Shown: positions 46,128 to 57,802, counted from the first letter of the stretch. The stretch is 64,000 nt of DNA from Psilocybe azurescens (GCA_023853785.1 JAJIRX010001026.1:62001-126000); one strand, 5' to 3'. Numbers and translations: made by a program. Notes: generated by a model not told the origin, from the sequence alone.

Positions 46128-46262
46128 GTGTACTTTACCTCCACCCATATACTCCATGTGGAACATATGCAAGTGTTCAGAAAATTATCTTTGATAGGTG
46201 GAGTTCAGGTGGACTCCAGATGGACTCCAGGTGGACTTCAAGCAATTCCACTTGAATCCAAC

Positions 46263-46330
46263 TGGAGACCAGGTGGAGACCAGGTGGAGACCAGGTGGAG
46301 ACCAGGTGGAGACCAGGTGGAGTCCAGGTG
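46263..46330. repeat. 12-bp tandem repeat GGAGACCAGGTG
   Basis: Five to six head-to-tail units inside the left subterminal array of copy 2. Copy 1 has GGAGTCCAGGTG units at the equivalent place, so the array has expanded a variant unit. Confidence 0.9.
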
Positions 46331-47531
46331 GAGTTCAATTAGAATCCACCTGGACTCCATACCTGGGTAACAATATTCCAGCTTAGGCCATTAGAGAGCA
46401 GACTTATTGAATTTCACAAAGTCCAGCTATAGCCAGATTTTAATTGGAATGTATTTTCTTAGAGTAAATTCATGAAAGAATGTATATATAATATATTAAA
46501 AACTATATACTACATTATTATCTACAATATTATCTACTAGCGAAGTTCATCACCACTGAAACATAAAAAAGAAATATATAAAAATATATAAAACAAAAGA
46601 AATAAAAAGAAAAACATACGAAACAGACAAAAAGTAGGTGAGAGGGTACATAGTTGGTTCAAATAAATATAGAAGCACATGAACAAGAAAAAAAAAAGAA
46701 AAAAGAAGAAAAAAAGGGGCAAGAGGATGGCCATGTTGCTTGTAGCCCCACCACACACATTGTCGTTGTTGTAGTGGCCATTGTACACATTGTGGTGGCC
46801 TTCATACACATCATGGTGGCCGTCGTACACATCCAGCATGTCTGTACATCATGTTGTTGTGTCCGCTAAGGCCTGTCATATGTGTTGTTGCTGTTGTGGC
46901 CATTGTACATGTCATTGTTGCAGCCGTTGTGGCCACGCGGTTGTCATGGTCTGCATACATGTTGGTGTTGTTGTCTGTACGTGTCCGCATGCTGTTGTAC
47001 CCATCATTGTACATACCGTACATACCTGTCACGTCGTCGTTGTCATTGGCCTATACAAAAAAAAAAAAAAAAGGGGGAGCAGTTAATGGTGGCATGCAGA
47101 ATTTGCAACTTACCTGGGGTCACAACCTTGTTCCTCGCTCGCATCGCCTCACCTCATTTCCCTCATTCCACATTCACCTCGCCTCGCCTCATTCCCCGTT
47201 CCCCACCCGCCTTGTTCTGCCTTGTTCTGTACTCACCTCCCTTCATTCGTGGGTGTCCATTTACTCTTTGTCAGTCTCGGTTTTTGGGGATGCAATGTGT
47301 GTCAGGTCAGGTTGGCATGGGCCTGGCTCCGACTGATGACAGCAAGGTGGGGGGCACACAACAGCGGCAGCAGGGTGGTTGTGGAGGAGGAAGAGGAGGG
47401 GTGGTGGAATAATAAATGGACCGATGTGGCATCAATAAGTCACATACATGACATTATTTGACACTTGCTGAGAAATGCCGGGTAAATAGCTGTATTGGTA
47501 TGTAGTCCATCAAATTTTGATCAATTACAAA

Positions 47532-47604
47532 GGCTATATAGCTTAGTTGGTTTAATGTCAGCATGTGGCCTTCTTGGATGCCAGAGTTCAATTCCCATTT
47601 GTGC
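47532..47604 (+). ncRNA. tRNA-like Pol III module in TIR element copy 2
   Basis: A-box TAGCTTAGTTGG (47539-47550), B-box-like GAGTTCAATTC (47584-47594) and a T10 terminator (47605-47614). Both boxes are unchanged from copy 1 although the sequence between them has changed. Confidence 0.55.
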
Positions 47605-47955
47605 TTTTTTTTTTAGATTATAATAAAATATAAATAAAATATAAATAAAATCTGGGGATCTTCCTCCACCTGGAGTCCATTTGAAATTGACCCTGAAATA
47701 GTGTATTAATGCTGATATACATGCTTCATGAGTCAAATCCACATGGAATCCATATGGAGGAGGTGAGACTCAGATGAAGTTCCACATGGAGTCCACATGG
47801 AGGATGAGTCAATTCCAGCTGGACTCCATGTGGAGTCTCCACCTCTAAATGGCTGGGACACCTGCAAAAAAAAGAGTCACCAAACTCCACCCAGAATACA
47901 TGGGTGAGGGTAAAGACCTCCACTCTATGAACAAAATGATCCCACTACACCAGTG

Positions 47956-50900
47956 CATCAGGAAAAGAGATTTTGTCCCAAAGAAATCTAGGTGTCTTCA
48001 AGCATCTTAGAGACTTTGAAGATGATAAAGACACAAACACCCTAAGCTCCTTTCAATGCAAAGTGACATGGGAACAGTTTATCCAAAGCATCCCAAAGCA
48101 ATCCAAACATTATCCAAAGGCCTCCCAAAGACCCTCTCATAGACATCTAAAGCTACTCAAGGCATCTCTGACGCCCACTGAGATGTCTTTATTTCTCTTC
48201 AGGTTCACTTGAGATGCAGCATGGTAATGGCATCTTACAGAATTCAAGTATAGTGAAATGTATATATAATTCAAGCAAGCTCCCTACTAGAGTGATATGC
48301 TAGTTGATTAGACAATCATAGACAGGGAAGAGAATATATAAAAATAATGTATAATAGGATAGATAGAATGTGGATAGTCCATTGTCATAATTTAAAAATA
48401 CTGTAGCTAATGTAGGCATTGGGCCTGCTAGTGCTGGGGCCAAAAACAGTCCTATGCAACCTGTTATGCACATTGTAATTAGTAAAAAGAAGGAAGGGGG
48501 ATGCATTTCTATTCATAATGGTGAAAGACAGAACAGTGGCAGTGACTGTGAGTGTAGGGTAGTGGGCATTGGACACACCAGATGAAAAAGATAATGGGAC
48601 TGTGAACCATCCTCTGTGGTCTGTTGAAAGTATTGTTGTTAGCAAAAGAAAAGGCAAGGGATAGACAGACCATATCTGTGCAGATGGGTGGTATGGTGTT
48701 TGATGTGAGCTAGTTGCATACACAGTTTCCACTGCATGTGGCACAAGCATGTGGCATGGTACACAGGGGTTCTTGGTTATGGATTAGCAATGGAGAGTGG
48801 TGGAGGGTAGTGGTAGCACATACTGAGGTACTGCCATTATTAAGCTACATGGGCACTGTTGCCAGTTCTTGTTACCATCAGATGGTGTTAGCTTTAGCAT
48901 AGAAATGGGAATGTTGGTACTTAGTATTAGCACAGTGAGTGTAGGGCAGTGAAAATAGCATCAAAAACATTGGGCATCATTGACAATTATGAGGGTAAGG
49001 GGAGTGGTGGTGGTGGTGGTGAACCAAGAACAAAGTTGAACTTCACAAATAACTAGGCAACAGCATGGGTATTCCCGTATATATCAGCCCATTTATCTAT
49101 AATCAACCTGTAAAATACCATGCCCATGAATTGCGCATTTTTTACCCATTAAAAAGAGCCCAAAAAGAGCCAAATTGGTCCAGAAATGACTGAGATATGG
49201 CCTATTTTAATACATTGCACAAAATTGGCTATAACTTACTCAGTTTTGGTTCCAAAATTAGCTGCTTGGACTCGTTTTTGAAGGGAAAAGATAGAGATTT
49301 TTTATCCGTAATTGTATCCTTGCTATAACCGGCTATTAACCTGTACAGAATACCCGAACCTGTGCCATTGCCTAGGTTCAAGTTGACTTTATCTTTTGCA
49401 TATCTTTTCTTACCATGCAGCCACTGTTTTCCTGAAATCACCAGGCCCTATAGCCCCTGTCTCATTCCATTATCTTTTAAATATCATATTGTAGATGTAG
49501 TTTATTAAATTAGCCATGTACTTATCTAAGGAATGGCATGGGTTACAAGTAAGGGTATACATGGATACTGCATCAGGAAAAAACCCTGCAGTAGTACTAT
49601 GTAGCCCCAGTAGAACTGGTAGCTGGATTGCACATCCCCTTTGCTGTAGCACCTGGTAGTCACATGTGACAGCTACTGTAGTCTCTGTAGCACCAGTAGA
49701 TTCTGTGTGTGACTACATAGCCTCAGTAACTGTCATATGTCTCTATATAGCTTTGGTAGCCATCACACATAACTACCAAAATACTGTGGGTGGCTACATG
49801 TCTGCCATATGTTACACTGTTCCACAGGTACTGGTTGTTACTTCCTAGATTTATCAGAAAATTTCTTAGTTGGCCCCACTTGGAATCTAGTCAGAATTGC
49901 TCAGAATGTATATACTCAGTTCACAAGCAAATGCTAATACATTAAAGTCACATGATATTTGTAATAAGTGTGAAATGATAAAATACACTCAACAGAAATT
50001 GAACCAACAGCTTTACACATAATAAGTCTACACATGCTTTACCAAATGCACCATCACTGCTTTTGCTATCCACCACATTTAATGAATTATATACCCTTAC
50101 TTTCAACACCAATAATATATTCTGGCACTTCTTCCCCAAGCTATATCCACATATTATATATCAAAATAATCAGAAAATTCAGAGCAATGTGTCTGCAATT
50201 TAATCATCATGTGAATATTAGGTCAGCATGTTTTCTGCTCAGTACATGTGGGGCAGTATAAAGACCTCCTTCAAACTGGCCATTAATTTATCATGATTAT
50301 ATCTTATAGTTTGTAAGTAACTTTTTTTTCAGACCAACCTTCTCAGGTGTACCTTAAATCATGGTTCTCTCTGTCTGCTGTGGAGACCTCTATGGGTAAT
50401 GGCTGCTTATAAATTGAGTGGGTTGAGCATAGTGAAGAATGGTTCATAAAGCATATTGAGCATGTTTGTAAGAAGTTTTTCCAACCTCTGACAGCAGAGA
50501 AGTGGAAATCAAAGCTTCACAGTTAACCCCTCTTACAGATTTGAAGAAAAATGTGCTCAACAAGGCAGAGGAGTTCATTATCTGTCAATTTTATACACAG
50601 GATGCTGCCTTCCATTCTTGTTGACTGGGCCTGTGCATGACACATGAGGACTTTTACTTGATGATGATTCAATATCATTATATTTGTTTTTGTCTCACCC
50701 CATTGTGCCACAGTATATACATACATTTCCTTCATGACTGCATTTTTTTTTACATTGTATCTATAACTTTCAAAGTCATATATTTCTTGCTCTCATTTCT
50801 CATTACATTGTGTGTCATGTGTGAAATTATGGTTGAACTATTCTTTGAGGTAAGTAAGAATAATTTGAAATAAGACTAAGAAAAATTTAATTGAAAGTAA

Positions 50901-51541
50901 GAAATTATCACTATGTAACCCTACTAAGCTGAAATTGTTTATTGCATAATCTATATACATAGCCTATACATATATCACTCATGTGGAAATACTGTGTATT
51001 GGTAGCATAGACTATGGCAGTTTTATTTTTCCTGATGTGGTACAGATAACAATTTCTGTACCTGTAAGTTTAAATGAGCCTAGAACATCCTGAATGGTTG
51101 AGAATTGAGTGAGATAGAAAAGAAGCAGTGAAATTCACTGTTTCTGATATATCTCCTCATTTCTCAACTGTTCAGGTTGTTTTGGGCTCATTTTGATAGG
51201 TAAACCCTCCAGGTTGTGGGTAGAGCTCGCCATGGTACGGGTATGGGTATAGCAGGAGATACCCAGGGGTTACCCATGCTATTCCCTATACTTATCTAAG
51301 ATTTAATAATGCTATGCTCAGAAATTTCAAGAATGCTTTGTGGTAATTTAGAATTTTTAAAAGACTCATAGAGAGCTTTACAGAAATTTGAAATCTTGCA
51401 AAGACTGCAGAAAGCTTTGAGGAATCAGACTATTTCCAAAGACCACAAAGATATCCCAAAGAAGCCTAGAGTGCTAAATGTGCTTTATAAAGGTTGTAAT
51501 TACCTAAGATATTCTCAGGGGCAAATCCCCTTTTCCTGATG
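47956..51541. mobile_element. Possible further TIR element with CCAAAG subterminal repeats
   Basis: The left end CATCAGGAAAAGAGATTTTG and, reverse-complemented, the right end CATCAGGAAAAGGGGATTTG are inverted over about 45 bases. Inside each end are clustered CCAAAG/CTTTGG motifs (48070-48140 and 51395-51470). No target duplication was found and no coding sequence is recognisable, so this is tentative. Confidence 0.35.
49985..50060 (-). ncRNA. tRNA-like sequence
   Basis: The minus strand has an A-box-like TGGTGCATTTGGTAAAGC (50036-50053) and a B-box GGTTCAATTTC (49995-50005), correctly spaced, with a short T4 run downstream. It lies inside the tentative element 47956-51541 and is degenerate. 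Confidence 0.4.
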
Positions 51542-52063
51542 TGTTAAAAGCATGAGAAACAAACCATTCAGACCAGCATGGCCCAGCAAATAATCTGGAT
51601 TGACATGACCAGTGCAGGGCAATGGCTATGAGGTGGGCTCCATCCTATGCCAGTCAGGTTACATACCAACCCCAAGGGGTGACACTAAAAAAATATCTGA
51701 CCTGGGGTCAGATTTTTTTTAAGGACCAACTAGGTGGACTAACTAACCAGAGTGGGAATATATATCTGGATATGTTAATATTACATAATATTATCTATAC
51801 AACTATTGCCCATTGCCCATGCTGCAAACTCTACTCAACCTCTACATCGTTTCTGAGGCCAATCATCTGCCACCTGGCATGATGGACACCTCAGTTATTC
51901 ACTCAGTACTCCAGATTTGCACAACTTAGGTGGAACTACCATTATTGTGAGTAAGTACAAGCCTCAAACCCAGTTGCATCCACTCACTCACATCATGTTT
52001 TGCAACCAGGTTTTTACACTTGATGACATCACCATTTGTTTCAAAAACCTGCAGAGGGACCAC

Positions 52064-52604
52064 CTCTCCACAGATGCACTCATATACCATGGCTCTACTT
52101 CATGTGTGTTTGCGACTTGTTCAGCTTTTGACATCGTCCCTAATGTCAACCTCTCCCACCGCACTTGTGTCGTTAACATTTTCTATCTCCAAATCTGGCA
52201 ACACAGGACTGCTGGGATCTGAATTGGGTTCAAATTCATTGGATAGTGCAGGTGGTAATACATGTGGCTGAGTAAAGGTGAGTCTATGTGTGATATCAAT
52301 GAATGAGAAACTTACAGCCTTGTTCACACCTTCTGGACTAGTAATTGGTTCAGTTACTTTAAATGGGTTCATCATGTCTGTTACCATCCAACATAATGAT
52401 ATTGACATCGACAGGGGCAGCATTGATGTTAGGTAGATCTAGTTCCACCACTTCACCCCACACATAGTCCCCAGGCTCCTAGGTTCAATATTCCAATGTT
52501 GCCAACTTTAATATATGTGTGGCATTTAGGGCATAGAACATAGCTATCTGGATGGATGTCAGACTTGGTAGATATCTCATATTCTGGCTCAATATGAGCC
52601 ATGC
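52064..52604 (-). pseudogene. Unrecognised minus-strand coding remnant with CPKC motif
   Basis: On the minus strand an ATG at 52604 gives MAHIEPEYEISTKSDIHPDS and then LCPKCHTYIKVGNIGILNLG, a CxxC..H-type segment like the degenerate zinc-finger starts of many agaricomycete hypothetical proteins. Further frames read VTEPITSPEGVNKAVSFSF (52350-52300) and FEPNSDPSSPVLPDLEIENV. No catalytic domain is visible. TIR element 52722-54949 lies just upstream of the start. Confidence 0.4.
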
Positions 52605-53030
52605 TAATTTAAATCAGTAATCAAAAACAATTATTGAGAGTTAGGCAGTTGAGAATGAGTAAGAGAAAGCAATAGATTCAAAAATGTATTTCATGTTCCA
52701 TTTGTTATATTACAATTGAAGGAGGTCTTTACATGGCCCCCATTTTTTGGTTGGACTCCAGTTGGACTCCATTGGACTTTCTATATTCAGAATGACAATT
52801 TTTCTGGTCTAGGACTGCTGAAAATTTCTGGTGAGATCCCGGTGAGATTCCGGTGAATGTCCGACCGGACTACAAGTCCAATGGACTGTCCACTGGAAAT
52901 GACTGGACAGGACCAACGGAAGTCCAATGGAAGTCCATCGGAATCCCACCAGACATGACCATTGGAATTCCAGCAGACAAGTCCAACGGATGTCCTTTTA
53001 TTATAATTTATACTAGTACAGAAAAAAAAG

Positions 53031-53105
53031 ACACAAACAAGAATTGAACTTGGGCATCGAAGAATGCTGAACACAAGCGGGATAAACCAACTGAGCCACA
53101 AAGGC
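53031..53105 (-). ncRNA. tRNA-like Pol III module in TIR element copy 4
   Basis: The minus strand has A-box TGGCTCAGTTGG (53087-53098), B-box-like AAGTTCAATTC (53041-53051) and a T8 terminator (RC of 53022-53029). The arm GCAT-TCTTCG-ATGC occupies the anticodon position, as in copies 1 and 2. Confidence 0.55.
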
Positions 53106-53369
53106 TTATGGAAAATAATAAAATTAGTTAAATACATAGTGATGCAGCCAAAATTCTTGGCACTGCTTGGCACGGGACAAACAACAACGCGCACGTGACA
53201 TGTTGATGCCACGTTGGCCTGTTGTTGATTCCGACCCCAACCCTTTTTCCTTCCACCACCACCGCCTCATCGGTCAGGGCCAGGCGAGAGCCAACCCGGA
53301 CGCAACAGAGGACGAGAACGACCGCGATGGCCACACCGGCGAGGACGACAGCGATGACAAGGTCGTGGA

Positions 53370-53765
53370 CGAGGCGACCACAACAGCAACAGAGGATGCA
53401 GACAAGGACCATGAGGGCAAGGACTGCAAGGACTGCGAGGACTGCGAGGGCAACAGCTAGGACCAGGATTGCGATGGCAAGGACCAAGACACCGGCCTGG
53501 ACCAGGACGGTGGGTGAGGATGGCGGCGAGAGCAAGGACAAGGACAGCGGCAAGGGCAAGGATAAGGACAAGGATGGCAAGGGCAAGGAAGAGGACGGCA
53601 AGGACAAGGACAGCAAGGGCAAGGACAGCAAGGGCAAGGACAAGGACAAGGACAGCAAGGGCAAGGACAGCAAGGGCAAGGACAGCAAGGGCAAGGACAG
53701 CAAGGACAAGGACAGCAAGGGCAAGGACAGCAAGGGCAAGGACAAGGACAGTGAGGATGAGGATG
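53370..53765. repeat. AAGGACAGCAAGGGC minisatellite core
   Basis: Tandem units of GGCAAGGACAGCAA and GGACAAGGACAA. Open in several frames on both strands (DSKGKDSKGKD on plus, LLSLPLLSLP on minus). Not interpreted as protein-coding. Confidence 0.8.
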
Positions 53766-55660
53766 AGGTCAACCCACAATGACGGCACCAACGGATACCA
53801 CCGGCAACGGTGAAGGCCAGGACGATAGGGCTGACAACAACACGCAACGACAACACCAGCACATACCGTGGCAGGTACAGACTGCGACGACCCACGGCGA
53901 AGGCACCGACGGGTACCAGGACAGGCATGGCAGACGGCGACACTGACACATACCACAACAGGTACGGACCACGGCGACACGTACCACCACAGCGACAGCG
54001 AGGACAACAGGGATGACCACAACACACGACGACAGCAGCGACACGTACCACGACACATACAGGCGACACCGACCGTACCACGACCGTACAGGCGACACCA
54101 ACAACAACACCAATGATGACACCGATGATGACACTGATGCATACCACGGCAGGTGATGCGACAACACCAGCGGTGACACCCACACAACGACAGGTACGGC
54201 TGACCACAACATCAATAACACAGACGGCGACACCACCAATGTACCCTCCGCCCCCTTTTTCTGTTCTTTCTTTCTGTTTTTCTTTTTGTTTCTTTTTTAT
54301 TATGTTTTTATTTTATTTTTACCTATATATAATCATGTAGTATATAGTTTTTAATATATTATATTACATTGTCACATAAATTTAAGCTAAGATTAAAGTA
54401 TTCCAGTTGGAATCCAATTGGATTCCATTCCATGTGAATTTAAAGTTGGACTTAGTGAAATTCACAAAGTCGGATAATAATGTAGTATATAGTTTTCAAT
54501 ATATTATATTACATTGTTACATGAATTAAAGATAAGATTGAAGTATTATCCTAGCTTCCTTAATATGGCTCCCAAAGCCTCCAAGAACATTGCTACTGTC
54601 CCTAACTCCCCTCCCAAGTCTGCAATTAAACCAGTGACAGTCCACTGGACATCCACTGGACATCCACTGGACTCCACTGGACAGAGCACTCTTGGATCTG
54701 GTCTAATTAAGTGCTGAGAGTCCGGTGGAAGTCCACTGGAAGTCCAACAGAAGTCCAACGGACTGGACAGTCCGGCCAGTCCACCTGTCTTCTGTCTTGA
54801 AGTGACTTGACCGGACTTTGACCAGAATTTGGCTGGACTCTGACTGGACTGGTACTGGAGTTTTGTCAAGTCCAATGGACTGTCCATTGGAATTGGCTGG
54901 GTCCGGTGAAATGGAGTCCAACGGAATATGGGGGCACTGTAAAGTACACAATTGAAGATGGCCCATCCTCGAGTAACACCTGGGATGGTATGGCCCTCTA
55001 ATTATAGATATCAGTGCCATATTTTCAAATTTGTCATTGATCACTGGTTTATGGACCTCCATTGTTCTTCGGAGATCTAAATCTGATGAAAAACTGTACA
55101 TTTCTGCTCACTGGGCCAGAAATACACTCTAAAAAATTTTTTAAGGACCTATTGGCCTGGACTAACTAACTGATCCCATGTCATGTGTTTTTTTAGTATC
55201 ACCCCTTGACCAACCCACCAGAGCTGCCATGTAATAGCAAATTCACTGGTACCTGATGGGCAGAATGCTTTAATGATATGCTTACATGATACCCCACTGG
55301 ACTTCCTCAGGGCAATCTTTCATTGGCAAAGACTATGAAAGAAGTGAAAATGTGCAATGACCATAAGACAGGAACTCACTCCTTGACAAGGGCATTTCTC
55401 CTCAAAAGACATCCATTTTGTCACAAGGTCTTGCTACATGTGTTGATTAGAAATGCTGCAGAAGAATGACACAATCTTGGATACATTGACATTGCCTTCA
55501 TCTCCACCTATGGCAGCACTGGTGACCTCATTGGCTGGGGTTGGGTTTGACTGACCAGCCTCATCACTGATGGGTTGCATCTCTACATCTCTGGCTTTCT
55601 TTTGTTGTCATTTGAAGGAGTCTGAGCAGTGGGATCCTCCGGCTCCTTTATCTCCATGTC

Positions 55661-56834
55661 AAGGTCTTTACTCTCACCCATATATTCCGGGTGGACTCCA
55701 CATGGAGTTTGGTGACATTTTTTGGCAGGTATCCCAGCCATTTAGGGTGGAGGCTCCACATGGAGTCCAGCCAGAATTGACTCATCCTCCATGTGGACCA
55801 ATGTGGAGGATGTGGAACTCCATCTGGACTCCATGTGGAACTTCATTTGGAGTTCATGTGGAGTCCATATGGAGTTTCACATCCTCTATATAGATTCTAT
55901 TTGGATTTAACCTCAACTGAATAATCTTGACCATCCTATATTTGTATTGATAAAGTTTGCCAAGTCCTTTGAGCAAGTATTGTAAAAAAAAATTGGGAAA
56001 CTTGGCAAAAACTAGTCAATTTATTGTTGATTTATATCATTATATCAACCATCAAACAAGTGATTATCTATGCCGTAAATGGTGTAATACAGCTCCATTA
56101 AATGGTTCTGCTCCAAGTCTTGTGGTTCTAGCAAAGACTAAAGATGGAACAGAATATTTTCAACAAGCATTTAATATACAAGAATGTGAACAATTAAATT
56201 CATTGTTAGGTGGCTTTGATTGAATTCTAAAGCACATGAAATCTGGGAATTTTGATTGGTTTTTACATTCAATGCTGTTCTATCACACTCAAAAATATCA
56301 TTCAAAAGTAGAAATGAAGAGAAAAGCCTCATCAAATTGATGATACTGAAGATGATGATGAAGAAGAAAAGAATAAAACTATATTGAAAGACACTGGGAT
56401 ATAGAAGATGATGAGGCATAAGAGTGTAGAAAAAAAGTGTATTCTAGTGTACCACTATAAATTATTTGATTTAATTTGAAGACTTTAAGAGCTTCATATA
56501 GACTTCTTACAAATAATCAATTTATAAGCTTGTAAGTCTACTACTCACTTAGATAATGAATTTAAAATAAATATACAAAAGCTCCATCTAGATTCTATCT
56601 AGACCTTGACTATACTAATAAAAAATAAAGAATATTAAGACCTATGTGGAGTCCATGCAGAGTCTATATGGAGTCCAGGTGGACTCCATCTGGCCTCAAG
56701 TGGAATTGTATGGAGTCAAAGTGGACTCCATCTGGACTCCATCTGGACTCCACTTATCAAAGATGACTTTTTGAACATTTACATATGTTCCAGGTGGACT
56801 CCATATGGAGTATATGGGTGGAGGTAAAGTACAC
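55661..56834 (-). mobile_element. KDZ-like TIR element, copy 3, with coding remnant
   Basis: Ends AAGGTCTTTACTCTCACCC and (RC) GTGTACTTTACCTCCACCC, with a perfect 8-bp duplication TCCATGTC (55653-55660 and 56835-56842). Termini and TGGACTCC-type subterminal arrays match copies 1 and 2 in opposite orientation, but the 700-bp core is different: AT-rich, with a CxC5/CxC6-like ORF and no VNTR or tRNA-like module. It looks like an internal-deletion derivative of an autonomous parent. Confidence 0.85.
55990..56336 (+). pseudogene. C-terminal fragment resembling CxC5/CxC6 proteins associated with KDZ transposons
   Basis: Plus-strand reading: QFIVDLYHYINHQTSDYLC, RKWCNTAPLNGSAPS, then a dozen residues (VVLAKTKDGTEY) and QQAFNIQECEQLNSLLGGF; after one TGA (56221) it continues ILKHMKSGNFDWFLHSMLF. 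The order D..H..C...C then E-Q-x-N-x-x-x-GGF and a hydrophobic F-L-x-x-M segment is the C-terminal signature I associate with the large agaricomycete CxC5/CxC6 cysteine-cluster proteins linked to KDZ transposases. The N-terminal zinc clusters and most of the presumed catalytic region are absent. Identification is from memory of the motif pattern, so a profile search is needed to settle it. Confidence 0.55.
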
Positions 56835-57214
56835 TCCATGTCCTGAGCTGGCTGAGCATCAGATGTGGCAACTTTCAGAGAAGCCCCAGAAAGGCTGGGG
56901 ATCACAGAATTGGGGTCATTGGAGCTAACAATAAATGGTCAGTAGCAAGGTTTGGATATAGCTGAGTAGGCCCACCCATTTTTTTCAGCAGAGCCCTTTT
57001 CATTGAGATTGGTGGTTTCAATGTCCATTGTTGGATGTTGATGTTAAACTGGCAATTCATCAGCAATCATTAATCAATGTTAATCAACAATCACAAATGC
57101 TAGACTCACATGGGGCCTGATCACCTCTTATTACCAATGTCCTCATTTTCCACCTCAACCTTTCCTTTCTCCTTTTTGGTCATGTGTTTCCTGGCCTTCT
57201 TCTTCTTTGGTTTC

Positions 57215-57611
57215 TGTCAGGGCAACACTAAAATCAGTGTGACAAGGCCACCAAAAAAGACAAGCAAGAGAGTAAGAGCAGAGGATGAGGAGAGAGCAGA
57301 GGATAGACTTATGAGGAATCAATGATCTGAAGGTTCACACCAATGATAGTGAAAATCCTAAGAGATTGAATCTGGGGATCTGCCTACAAAACATGGAGTA
57401 TTTATACTACTCTAGAGATGACTGACTAAGCAAGGTTCCATGATGAGTAATAAACAGGATCATGAAGAGTAATAAAAAGAGTGATGGTGGAAACTTCTGG
57501 AATGATCAAAATATTAAGAAAGATAAAAGATAAGATGAATGATGAATGATAAGATAAAAGATAAAAGATAATCAAGTGATGAAAATAAGAGTAAATAGGG
57601 AAACCCTGACA
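57215..57611 (-). repeat. Gypsy-type LTR (3' LTR of a minus-strand element)
   Basis: Inverted ends TGTCAGGG...CCCTGACA, 397 bp. On the minus strand TATAAATA is near 57400, and the purine-rich AAAGAGGTTGA immediately precedes the LTR start, as a polypurine tract would. The flanking 5-mers (GTTTC, TCAAC) do not match, so this is an attached LTR of an element extending rightwards, not a solo LTR. Confidence 0.6.
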
Positions 57612-57802
57612 TCAACCTCTTTAAGGCACATTTCCCACAATGTGCCTGATATTTGAAGATGTTGAACTTGAATGAGGGTTGCAATGCTGTTGAAGTTAGA
57701 AGTGGAGAGATTTTGCCTTTCATATTGCTTTTGTCATCAGGCTTGGTGAGAGTTTTTCTTCATCTCCTCGATTTGCAGTCAATAGTCTTCACTCTGTCCT
57801 CG

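Larger units (their letters stand above)
46128..47920 (+). mobile_element. KDZ-like TIR element, copy 2 (non-autonomous)
   Basis: Starts GTGTACTTTACCTCC and ends GGTAAAGACCTC, flanked by a perfect 8-bp duplication CACTCTAT (46120-46127 and 47921-47928). It is collinear with copy 1 from subterminal array through A-rich tract, VNTR and tRNA-like module to the right subterminal array. The VNTR and the following segment are CpG-depleted relative to copy 1 (GTCGTT becomes GTTGTT or CATTGT). No transposase. Confidence 0.85.
52722..54949 (+). mobile_element. KDZ-like TIR element, related family (copy 4)
   Basis: Starts GAGGTCTTTACATGGCCCCC; the reverse-complemented right end is GTGTACTTTACAGTGCCCCC. 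Flanked by a perfect 8-bp duplication AATTGAAG (52714-52721 and 54950-54957). The terminal 11 bases match the other family, but the subterminal motif differs (GTCCACTGGA, TCCAATGGA). The core has a tRNA-like module, a GGACAGCAAGGGCAA VNTR and a CACAACGACAAC-rich tract. No transposase gene. Confidence 0.85.
55300..57214 (-). pseudogene. Unrecognised minus-strand gene, interrupted by TIR element copy 3
   Basis: A basic segment KPKKKKARKHMTKKEKGKVE (57210-57150) lies upstream. From the ATG at 57032 the minus strand reads MDIETTNLNEKGSAEKNGW, a stop, PFIVSSNDPNSVIPSLSGAS and DAQPAQDME, where element 55661-56834 interrupts. After removing the element and one TCCATGTC the same frame continues IKEPEDPTAQTPSNDNKRKP. 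A shifted frame then gives NEVTSAAIGGDEGNVNVSKI and VTKWMSFEEKCPCQG. The product is unknown, with the low-complexity linker style of transposon-encoded proteins. The frame continuity across the insertion is the best evidence that it was coding. Confidence 0.45.

Noticed and set aside
53128..54239. Open frames of up to 359 codons on the minus strand and KGKDSKGKD frames on the plus strand
   Set aside because: Composition artefacts of the AAGGACAGCAAGGGC repeat within a TIR element.
46128..56834. hAT assignment of the 8-bp-duplication elements
   Set aside because: The three duplications do not follow the hAT nTnnnnAn pattern, and the only coding remnant resembles KDZ-associated proteins.
57215..57611. 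Solo LTR
   Set aside because: Flanking 5-mers do not match and a polypurine-like tract abuts it, which fits an attached 3' LTR better.
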